The notes beneath the pieces are model-generated. The model ran no database searches and was not told the origin of the DNA. It was given only the letters and a program-made list of their open reading frames with translations. Made by a program: the position numbers and the translations under genes. Positions 30,501 through 42,500 of a stretch of DNA of 64,000 bases are shown here, piece after piece. Source of the stretch: Dendrophyllia cribrosa (lineage: Eukaryota > Cnidaria > Anthozoa > Scleractinia > Dendrophylliidae); contig JAJLRJ010000014.1 in assembly GCA_024195265.1 (NCBI GenBank), positions 19,610,959 through 19,674,958 on the forward strand, given 5' to 3'. Within the stretch, counting starts at the first letter, position 1. Every line of letters starts with the position of its first letter.

Positions 30501-33500
30501 ATTTCACCCACAAACTCAAAAGTTAGAACCAACTCGAAAAGCATAATAAACAGTACCACAGGAAAATACTGCTTATTAGCTTACATTTCAATGGTCATAC
30601 TTCAGGATTTCTTCTACAGACTCAAAAGTTACAACCACCATGTACAGCATAATAAACAGTACCACAGGAAAGTACTGCTTAGTAGCTTTCATTTGAATGG
30701 TCATACTTTAGGATTTCTTCTACAGACTCAAAAAATGTAAGAACCAACTTGTACAACATAATAAACAGTACCACAGGAAAGTACTGCTCAATAGCTTTCA
30801 TTTGAATGGTCGCACTTTAGAATTTCATCCACAGACTTTAAAGTTAGAACCAACTTGTACAGCATAATAAACAGTACTACAGGAAAGTACTGCTCAGTAG
30901 CTTTCATTTGAATGGTCACACTATAGAATTTCTAAATTTAGAACCACCTTGTACAGCATAATAAACAGCACCACAGGAAAGTACTGCTCAGTAGTTTTCA
31001 TTTGAATGGTCACACTTTATCCACAGACTCAAAAGTTGGAATCGCACAATAAACAGCACCAGAGGAAATTCTGCTCAGTAGCTTTTATTTGAATGGCCAC
31101 ACTTCAGGATTTCATCCAGACTCAAAAGTTAGAACCACCTTGTACAGTATAATAAACAGCGCTGCAAGAAATTACTGCTTAGTAGCTTTCATATGAATGG
31201 TTGCACTAAGGATTTCATTGACAGACTCAAAAGTTAAAAAACAAATTTAACCTCATAGTAAACAATAAGTAGACAGCCTTTTGTATGAACTGAAAATCAA
31301 CACAGAGCTCAAACTTGAAAATATAAAAAAAAAAAATGTTAATAAAAATATTAATGGTGATTTTGTTTTCACAGAGCATAGGATTCTGTGAGAATGTTAT
31401 GTTACTGTAGCAATAATGACTGTATTTTTAAAGGAGCATTGTCACGCAGATTTTGCTGTGTTTTGGTCAAAATACACTAAATATATGACAAAGTACACTG
31501 TACCTTTGCTCAAACATAAAATTGCTTTTAGAACACCAAGAAGATAATATCAAGTGATTTCTTCAAGGAAGAACAAACCATAAGTTTTTTCTGCGATTTT
31601 TCCATGACTCTTGGCCTGGGAGGAACTTGAAAAAATTGGCCAATTTTTTCAAGTTGCAATCCATTTCCATCCTGGCCATCTGCAGCCAAAGATAACGAAT
31701 ACTAGTTTCTATGCACTGGTAGAGTATTTGTTAACAAAACTGGACCATTATTTGTAGGTTTCCATTGAAACAAATATGTTTTTTGGCTTTTCAAAGTCAT
31801 ACTAAAAATAGGTGACAGTGTCCCTTTAACATGGTTGAATACCTCAGGTCTTTACAGTAGCTGACAACAACAACAACAAAGCTTTATTGTACCCAGACAT
31901 GTTTAAGGCTACAGTGTACCTTCAGATCGAAAATTTATTGAATTTTTTTTTTTGTTAGCGTCAAAATAAAGTTTACAGAATGAACTTTCATCCAAAACAA
32001 AAATTATCGAAAAATAGTGAAAATTGACGGTGAAATGACGGTATAACTTTTGTGGGCGGAGTTTGTTTATATAGCGATATGTTTTTCTAAGCGCTGTTTT
32101 CTCAAAGTTAATTTTTCGCTTGTAGGGGACACTTTAAAGAGCTACAACTCAAAGGGAATTCATTCGATTTTCCTCAAATTTGGACAGAAGCTAGGCTAAC
32201 ATATAATCAACAAAAACGTGTCGGCGAATTTCTTATTTCCGAAAACCTTTTCGTCAAGAGCCATTTCCGTGCGATCACTCCAATTTTTTTTCACCCTTTT
32301 TCGAAAATATTCTGTAACTTTTCACTGCAATTGAATATGGAAAATCGCCGACACGTTTTTTTTAGCGCTTTGTGTCCGGAAATCCGAGAACAAATCAAAT
32401 TAGCAAAATACAATAATCGCTTTGAGTTATAGCGTTTTAAAGCTGATTCGGAGGTTCGAATTTAGACATCGTAAAAAATTCGACAATTCATTTTATTACC
32501 AAATGGCTTCCATATTTAGATAGCCAGCTCTATAAGCTTTAATTTGATGTCTGGGTTTAGGTATATTAAGTGTAATCTTAAGACGCTAGAGCTGTTATAC
32601 TGGAGATACCCCCGAAGGTACACTGTAACCTTAAATAAATAAATTACAAGGATTACTTATCATAAATTACATGTATAACTGCAAAATAATAGTTTATAAC
32701 TACATGCACTGCTATGAGTACTAGTTGAAGCAGTTAATATGATAATATGCCTGCTTTCCTTAAATGCAAAAGAAAATAATTTCAGTAATCATACAATGTA
32801 TGTCACACTTTCTAATTTCCACTTGTTATTAAGTTTTTGACATAACGCTAGAAAATTGGAAAAAAGTTTGCATACATTTTTTTTAAAACTCGGTGTTCAA
32901 AATGGCAAGGCAACTTTTGTGCTTTGTTTTACGGCACAACAGACTGGATACATCTGTCATGAATATGTACCATAAATCTGGACACAGGTTTCTTTAAGTT
33001 AGGTTTGTTGCAATTCAAACCATCTCTTAAAAGAGTTTTTTAATTAGATAATGATAAAAATTATAATTTTATACATTGTAAATGCTTGCACATACCCCCC
33101 TGCAGCTCACTATAGCACTGTTGTGAACCTTAATTTTTTTTTCTCTCAGAAAACAATGCAGACCCTTGTTTCAAAGTCCGATCCAGAGATTTTACTTTTT
33201 ACATAAAAAACAATCCAAGTTATTATATAAACTTCAGTGAAGTACAAGGATTCCTCCCAATATAGAAAAATCATATCCGACTGTTGAGAAGGTTATTCTT
33301 ACTGGCCAACAGTGCTCTGTTTGAAGTTGAAAATAGTTTACATGTACAATGGGCATTTTCACATTTTTGAGTTATGCACAAGTTTCAAAATAGACTAAGA
33401 TAACATTTGCATGACTCAGATGTATTTTTTTTTTCAATTCAAGATTCCAAGCCCAATAATTATTCTAAAACCTTGGCATTCAAAGCAACAGTACAGTAAT

Positions 33501-36500
33501 AATTTTTGTGATTATTATATATTGCTATTGTTTTGAATGCCAAGGTTGCGAGACTCGGGTCATATTTGCTGACACATGTCACTTTTGAAAGGCCATTTTA
33601 CACCCTTATAAGTGCTACCTCACTTTGAATTATATTTTTGCAAATACAGGCAAAAAATTTGTTATACTGGAATACATAAAGGTACAATTTTTGGATGCAT
33701 TTAATTTCAGATTAATTTTGAATTTTTTGATAATTTTCAGATAAACTCTAGATAAAATTTTGTGTTCTGTTATGCATGGAACATTGTAGAATTCCTATTG
33801 GAAACATGTAAATTCCATTTTATAAAATATTGAAAAACAAATGGTACCATGCAAAAGTCCTGCCGAAGAGGTTTCATTTGAATGGTCACACCATAGGATT
33901 CCGTCTGCAGACTCTAAAATTAGAACTACACTACATGTCTCAATAACTGACTCTGGGAGTGAAAGGGTTTGCAAGTTAAAAATACATATGAACACTCTAA
34001 ATCAATACATATGTCAATGTACATGTAAACTCTCAAAGGAATCGTTGGATACCATGGTAACTACTTTGTCAGCATTTGGTTTGTATAGACAATTTTTAGA
34101 CCTGCCAAGTCTCACGCCTGTGAGTCCAAAACTCCGATCTCACGCCTACTCACGCCTATGGAGCAATTTCTCACGCCTAATTACAGATTTAAGCTATGAG
34201 CCTTAACTGATCGCATGATCCAATTTAAAATATAGTTACGTTCATGAAAATATTGCACTTTTTTGTAGGTTTTTATCGTTCTGAATGTTGCAATTACAGA
34301 GGTCTGATGTCCATTTAAATTTCCGAATTCTTCGGAACATCTTCGGAATAGATCGGGTTTTCTTCGGATTCAGTCGGGTCGCCTTCGGAAATCCTGGCAC
34401 TCCTACGAAAAAATTCTCACGCCTATCACTCGGAAAAAGTTGGCAGGTATAAATTTTGCATTTGCTTCTTGCTGCAATGGAGGAAGTAGCACCAATACTT
34501 TTTTTTTTTGCATATACCATAAAGTTCCAAAATAACGATCCTTGTTACTTTTGGAATAAGCAGCCTTTGGGGCCCACTGTTTTGAGGAGGTTTAATTTTG
34601 GGGAACAAAAATTGTTAAATAAAGTGATGTGAGCTCTTTTTCTGAATTAAACTAGAGGCTACGCATAGCCTATACTCATGAGGGTCAGAATACAGGTGAT
34701 TCCTAACAGGTATAGTCCCGGACATTGTGAATTGAAGGCAATTTGAGGGCTGTTTGTCAGTGAAGTTGCCTTGACAGCAACAATTTGTATATGTAAATGA
34801 GTGTAATGCATGTTACTCACTGCAAACACTTTAGTAAACAAGGTCTGTACCAAAACATGCCCTCTATATTTTGGTGACAATTTTTAGTGTGGATCCTGTT
34901 TATTGATGAAGTTGCCTTGACGGCAACAATTTGTATGTGTAATGTACATTACTTGAGGGCAAACACATATAAGTAAAACAGCGACAAACAATAAAACTCA
35001 AATTTGTTTTCTTTTGCATGCAAAATGATGCTGATCACACCAAATCCCACTCACAAAAGTACATATGAGAACACATAGAAAAAAAGAAAAAGGGAAGGCA
35101 AATCTTAACTCTTTGCCAAACCGGCACAAGTAATAAAAGACAGAAATTCACAAAAGTAATTGTTGTTGAAAAATGAGACTAAATTTGTCAGTCCAGTTTC
35201 ATGTTACTGCCACATGAGTGGACTCGGATTGTGTTGTGTGTAATTAAAAAAAAACTTGGTCTCGTTACTTTTTTGGGGGGAGGGGGCTCGCTACTTTTGG
35301 GGAGTTAGCGCTTTCACTTTCAGGGGGGGTCATTACTTTCGGAACTTTGTGGTATATCAATATGGTATTGTATTACAAAGCTGTTGATAAACTAGACACT
35401 ATTGACTCTCTAAATGAGCACCCCTCTAAGATCAAAGTCAAATTAATGATCAAAACATTTTTGAAAATCTGTAGAAAAACTTGAAAAGAAAACACAAATT
35501 GCGAAAATTATGCAAAGGACTAGATTGGCTCATTTATGATCAGTAGTCTGTACTTCACGAAATACATTGTGATCTATACACCACCTAAAATTTATTTTTA
35601 TGCTTTGTCTGTGCACAGAAAAAAAGTGGAAAAAAAAAACAGGCTTAATTTCGTGTAGAAAAATTGCATATCTGCCACACAAATTTAGCTCTTTTTTGCC
35701 ACATAATCAACCTTAAAAATGCCACATAAATTTTCCATTTTCTCTTGCAAAAAATCATGCAAGGCACAAAAAAGTCTTGGGCTCGCAAAAATGCTAAAAA
35801 ATGTGAATTTACCCTTCACCACCCCCTAAGTTGCTCTCTGTTACATTTTAGTATAAATCTACTAGCGTTCTATCACGAATGCTGTTCTCTTATTGGCTAC
35901 GCTACTCACTATCTATTCTGTTGTAGAAAGTGAGTAGCCAATTATCCGTGTATTGTGTGACCTATTTATATCATTTAATAAAAACGTGAGCCTGTCTTGT
36001 TGTTAAGTTTTGAATGTCTAGTTAGAATGATTTCTACTAAAACAATTAGATTATTCGCTCTTGATTTTTATGCGTGATAGTTGATTCAGGCTTTGCCCTC
36101 ATCAACTATCATGTGTCATGGATAGAAATCTTGAGCTTATAATCTAATTGTTAATTATCACTGTAACTGAACTCTCTGTAAGACGGATAGCTGGTCCTGA
36201 TCCGGGGGGGGGGGGGGGGGGGTGGGGGGTGGGTGGGGGGAGTGAATAAGGAAGGGAGGGGGAGTGGTAAGTTCTGTTGTCTTGTTGTATGGACATGTAT
36301 GCAGTGTTTATGTTTTGTTCAATCATTTTTTGGTTAAAAATATTTTTTTTATTTTAAAGACTAATTGTCTTGATTTCTATTGAACATTGAAGGCTCTTTA
36401 ATTTAAACCTCATTGGCTACACAAATGTAAAATATGTACAACTCTACACACAAATAACTAGTAGTAATCATAGATTAATAATAAGTGCGTTCAACATGAA

Positions 36501-39500
36501 GTAGCATGGAAGCACACCCTCTGGCTTCAATAAATCTGACTAAAATCATTTTATTATATAAGCATTACAGTCCTGTTGATTTACGTGCAAATTTGGGTCA
36601 TAACAACTTTTAAGTATTGTATGCCCAGTTTGCAATTTCGACTTCCAGAAACTTCTTTGCAAATGCTGGGGCATGTTGTAAAATATTTATGACCCATACC
36701 AGTATTATTAACATAAATTAAGCTATTGTGTTGGAAGAATCCCCAAGTATGTTTGTCTGTAAAAAAATAAATCTCCATTGTGTTTTCTTAGTAAGTTTTG
36801 TTTAATTATACATTACAGTTTAAAAGCTTGCTTAATTTTGAAGAAATTAATGTGGCAAAGTCCTTTCAAGTGAAGTGTAAAAATATTTAAATTTCCCAAG
36901 TGTTAAATACAGTGTTGAGAACTTGTATTTGCATTAGAATAAAAGGCAGTTTTGGGAAGGGATTGTAGTCTTCAGTTGTCAAGAGGTAAAAACGTTTTGT
37001 AGTTGGGTGTAGTGATATAGTAAAGAAAATCATTTCTCGATTCACATTAAACATTTAGTAGTTTTATAATAATTCCAGACAAGCCTCAAATTACTATTCT
37101 CAACTAGCTGGGAAATAATCAATAATTTATGTTGCAGATAGGCAGACAGATTACAAGACTTTTAGCAGTGTATTTTTTATTCTGAAGTGATATCAGAAAA
37201 AAAACTAGTGGCAAGAATTAAACACTTCATAGAACCATCAAACAATATTAATTTATGTGAGAATTATTGTCCAGAAGGTCGTTTAAAAGAAATAACATGT
37301 ACATATTAATGGGTCATGTTTCATATCTGATAATTAAGGCATACTTTTGGGTATTGCCTACTGTGGCTTGTGATTTGCTTGTAAATGCAAAATATCTATG
37401 ACTAGTGATTTGCAGTGAAATGTCTAGAATTTATAACCCTACAATGTAGCTTGTCAACTGTTAGGTTCAAAAGCGTTATTACCGCTAACTAGATAAATCT
37501 ACCACCTTCTATGGCACTGTGGATTTAAACAAATTGCCAGTGACTATGTTGAAATCTTTATATCCCAATTTGGTGAATCATAACCACATTTGCATATTAA
37601 AGTGAAGAGTAAGAGGTAAACAGTGTGAAGAACCCGCTTGTTGGATGCTATATATCATGAATGTTTGGGTATAAAGAAATCATTGATTTCCCAGTTGGCA
37701 TTCCTTGTAAAGGAGAAGGTTTATACAATCTTTATTGCCTGGGTTGTTCTTCAAGCCACTCCTCAGAAGCCAGTATGTTACTACATGACTGGGTGAGTTT
37801 CATCATGTCATATTTTTGTATTTCTGTACAGCAGTGCTGTCATTTTCAAACATGTTAACGAAAGGATTTTTCATGGAACATCGTGGGTTCACGTTGCTTT
37901 CATTGTCTTGAAATACTGTTACTTTTGCGAAAGATAACAGAATTCTACAGAGATTCAAGGGTTCAAGGGCAAAATTGACCTTATATGTAATGTTCTATTA
38001 AATAAACGTTTTAGCTCTGGTGTCTTCATTTTTAAAAGTTGTAATTCATAATAAGGAATTTATAATACAATCTCATCATGTTTATGGTCATGGTTGAAGG
38101 TTTTCTTGTGATGTTTTGTTACAAATGATAGAATTTAAGAAAATTTTCAATAGCTACAGCTAGTGTAAGATTGATATTGATTTTTAACTATCATCCAAAC
38201 AATAACTACTAATAATTACATTACATGACTCAGATGTATTTTCTTATTCACAATATAAATAATTTGGTCGCAAAGACTTGTTTTCTTACATGCTTCATAT
38301 TCATGTTATTCAACAAAACATCTTTGTAAAAAGAATATTGTGTTATGTTTGTAATAAAGTATTGGATAGTATAAGAACTACTACCTTTTGTTTTTGCTTT
38401 GTTGACGTATAACATGAATGTTGGTAAAGTTGCATAATTTGCTTCTCAGTCTGCAAAAGAAGGTTTTAAACTTTCAATTCAATAAATATATTATTAGTTT
38501 TGAAGTGCCATTTGAATTTAAGGTTATTGTTTAGTAACATATACATTGTACATGTATACATGTATCCTGTTTTGGGAGAAAATCAAAATTCTTCCGGGAA
38601 TCTGAAGATTTTGCCGGGAATCGGGAAACTCAAAAATTTTTTGGGGAAACATGAGATAATGTTGTTAAAATTTCGGGAAGTTTGAAATTTTTTCGAGAAT
38701 GTCTCCAAAAAAATTGGGAAGATATTTCAAATTTTCGGGACAACTTTCAGTTACACACAGTATTGCTCAAACAGCGTGTGTTAGAGTTGTCACCCCTGTC
38801 ATGTATGTCATTATGTGATATGCAGTTATCTTATATTCCTTGAACCTGTCTTTCAGAGAAGTGTGCTAGTTCTTTTGTGGTAAAGGATATTTAATATTGA
38901 ATTTCTACTTTTCACTTTATAAGGCCTTGAAAACTTGAGCAAAAAAGACATTGAACAATAATAATATTGTGTTCTCCATTTAAACATTTTCATCTTTCAT
39001 TTTACTAAATACCGAATCTCAAGTATTGTTATATTTCCAGTCCAAAGATGCTAATAATGGTCTTAAAGTGTGATGTCACAAATACTTAAAATTTGTGAAA
39101 TTATGGGCTTTGATGAAATATTGGGCAAGGGCATGATGAAAAATGTCAGCTTGTCAAAAAACAGCATCTTATTGCCATTTGGGCAATTTGGCACTTTCAT
39201 GCTCTGATGACTGCCCATACACACCCTTCTAATTTTGACTTAGTTCAAAATGGTAAGAATGTTCGACTGTCTTCGGTAACAAAATTGTTTATAAGTGTAG
39301 GGTTGGGTAGGGCAAAATCACTACAAGCCTAGGGAAAGATAATGTGTGATCATAAACTTTCTTCATTTACAATCTGAAAGATAATCACTTGCTTCATGTT
39401 TATCATCAGAAAGTCTTGTAAGTCCCAATAACTGTTATCGGGACTCATCAAGTTAAAATTGGTTGATGTACCTGAAAGACCATTTTACTGGGAGAGGGCA

Positions 39501-42500
39501 CTTTATAATGCCCACATACTCAAAGTTAGAACCACCTTACACAGGATAATAAACAGTACCATAGGAAAGTACTGCTCAACAGCTTTCAATTAAATTGTCA
39601 CACTTTAGGATTTCATCCACAGACTCAAATGTTAGAACCACCCTATACAGCGTAATAAACAGTACTATCGGAAAGTAATGCTCAGTAGCTTTCATTTGAA
39701 TGGTCACACTAATAGAATTTCATTCACAGACTCTTAGAAACGTAAAACTAACTAGGATCACATTACTTTCCGGTAAGGGGTGACTATAAGTTAGAGTGAA
39801 AGGTTTAACCCTTTCACTCCCAGAGTCAATTATAAGGAGACATGTAATGTAGTTCTAACTTTTGAGTCTGTTGACAAAATCCTATAGTGTGACCATTCAA
39901 ATGAAACCTCTTCAGCAGTACTTTTTCATGGTACCATTTGTTTTCCAATATTTAACAAAATGAAATTTTGGATTTTTCTTGAATTTTGATGTTTGGCACT
40001 TTAAAACATTTTGCAGGACTTTGATACCAGTAGTCTAGAAGAGGAGAGGGAAAACACAAGACGGGATCTACAGCGGAGAGCTTTAGAAGCCTTAGAGGCA
40101 GCACAGGTATGTTCTGCATGTAACAACTTGGCAGGATGTTATAATTCTTACACTGCACAACAAAATTGCCTTTACCACATGCCTTACGTCTAAGCTGTCA
40201 GAGGCCGTTTATGACAAATCTTTGACACGAGTGTCAAATGTGGCAAAGCTGTCTTTGTTTTAAGTCAAAGGTAGTACACTTTTGATGCTCATCAAAGGTA
40301 AAGTAAAGTTACTGTCAAATATTGCGTTGACTTGTGCAAAGGTAACCGTGATTTGCATCAAATGTATAGCACTTTTGATGCATGTCAAAGGTGCATCAAA
40401 AGCAATGCCAAAAGTGCTATAAACCCTTTGATCATATTTGATGCCTGTGTCGTGCAACTTTGTTACACCTTTGATGGAAATCAAAGTTGATGAAAGCCAA
40501 CTTTTCATCCAGTGTTAGTTGTGTTGAGTAACCAGCCTCACCCAATATTTTTTTTATTAAGACAACAACAAGAAAATCCCAAATTTCAGTTTGTAAAAAA
40601 AAAATATATGTATATACATATATGGTGATGCCAGGCTTCATAAAATGCAAGTGTTTTTTTTCCTGGATAACTTGTCCCATACATCTGCTTTTTACGCAGC
40701 ATGTTTTTAAATTCTTCATTTTTCAAAGAAAATTTGGTATACCGTATTTGAACTTTTGCAAATGTTAGTCTGGCAATCACTTGCTGAGAATACAATTTGG
40801 GATCAAACGGCACACTTGTGAAGCCTGACAGGCCACTTGATTTACAGAAGAATGGAGTATCAATCCTTTGGAGCAATGTCTAAATTTTATCTAAGGTTTA
40901 TTTTGATGGGGAAAAATAAGTATCATAATGTAATTGTTATGTTTTTCTCTCAGTCCAAGCAAGTGGCATTTGCTGTGAGAACAAACATTCCGTATGATGG
41001 GAGTGCAGATGATGATTCACCTGTTCATGGTGCAGCAGTGTCATTTGAAGCCAAGGACTTTCTTCATGTTAAGGAGGTAAAACAGTATGTAAAATAAATG
41101 CACTACAACTCCCCCCCTTCCACCCCCTCTTACTGACTCCACCCCCCTTACTCCACCCCGCTTACTCACTCCTCTCCCCTTCCCCTTACTCAATCCCCTC
41201 CCCTCCCCTCCTCCTTACTCACTCCATTCCCTAACTCACTCCCCCCCTTTCTCACTCCTCCCCCCTTACTCACTCTTCCCCCCTTACTCATTCCATCCAC
41301 TCGTATATGTGTAGCTGACTGACTTGGTGCATTTGAGAACATTTTTTTCGCTAAGAATTTATAAGCCAATTTGTCCGTATTAGGGAGGTTAACTTTGTAT
41401 GAGATTGTTCTTAATTGGGACAGAAAAACTGTCTGTTGTCTGTATTAATGGGTGTCTGTACTTAGCAGGTAAATTTTAGAGAAAATGTATGGGCGTTCAG
41501 CAGGACAAAGACAACTGTCCATAATAACAGGGTGTCCGTATTAAGCGGGGTTCGACTGTAATTTCAATTGTATGTAGCTTTGCCCACTTACTGTATTTAT
41601 TGTTGTTGATTTTTTGACAGAAATTTAATGATGACTGGTGGATTGGAAGAGTAGTAAAGGAAGGATGTGACATTGGGTTTATTCCGAGGTACTTCTATTG
41701 AAATCTTATGATATTTGTGCTGCTGCCACACACTTTTAACATGTTTAGTTATCTCACCAACTCTGCTTTTCTCCTAACAAAGAACTGTTATCACTGCTCT
41801 ACTCAACTTTACCTTACCACACCCTACCCAACCCTAACCTTACTCTACTTCACGCTACTCCACGCTACTCCACTTTTTGCCACTTTGATGTTGGTATTTA
41901 TTGAAATATATAAGCATACCGAATGCCAACAGCGCTCTGACAAAACTCCACAAACAGTTTTTTAGCAAAAAGAAATATATTTATAGAAGTATGTGAGATT
42001 GCTGCACTGATGGCTGATAAGAGGCTGTGGAAAGACCTAGTGGTTGCCCGCCTTCGGGCGCCCTAGTAGTAGTAGTAGTAGTAGTAGTGGTATGTGATGT
42101 ATATTGTATATTTGCAGCCCTAGCAAGTTAAACTCACTACAGCAGGCGCTGGGACTGAGTAAGGGTGGACCAGGAAGCAAATCAAATCAAAAGTAAGAAT
42201 ATTCAACAGCTACTTTTGAATTCTTTGGATTAAGTCCTTAGGGAAATAATATGACTGAGTGGGAGGGCCAGATGGGAAAATATTTGGCTTGAGGTTGTGG
42301 CATACAGACTGAGCACAGCAAGGTCCATAAGGTATAAGCAAGAGCCAAATATTTTTACATTTGGCACAACCTAACTTAGTCAATATGTATTTTATCACGA
42401 TGACCAATTTGGAGACAAATATGTTTCGATTTTTAACACACAAGGCCATACACTTTTGTAGCAGGGCCATACAGCTTTTTCTGGCCCCACTTGGTAATTG

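Larger units (their letters stand above)
21594..40016 (+). other. CACNB intron 1 (18.4 kb)
   Basis: This long first intron runs from donor CAG|GTTAGT to acceptor TTTTGCAG|GAC. It contains no recognisable gene. It does contain single copies and arrays of the ~106-bp unit, two TTAA-flanked elements (31432-31825, 31907-32630), a short foldback (33469-33548), a Y-shaped repeat block (34098-34450), small MITEs near 35.9-36.2 kb and a G-homopolymer (about 36204-36221). The stretch 22300-23720, 27600-30350 and much of 36.3-39.4 kb is AT-rich with nothing I can name. Confidence 0.8.
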
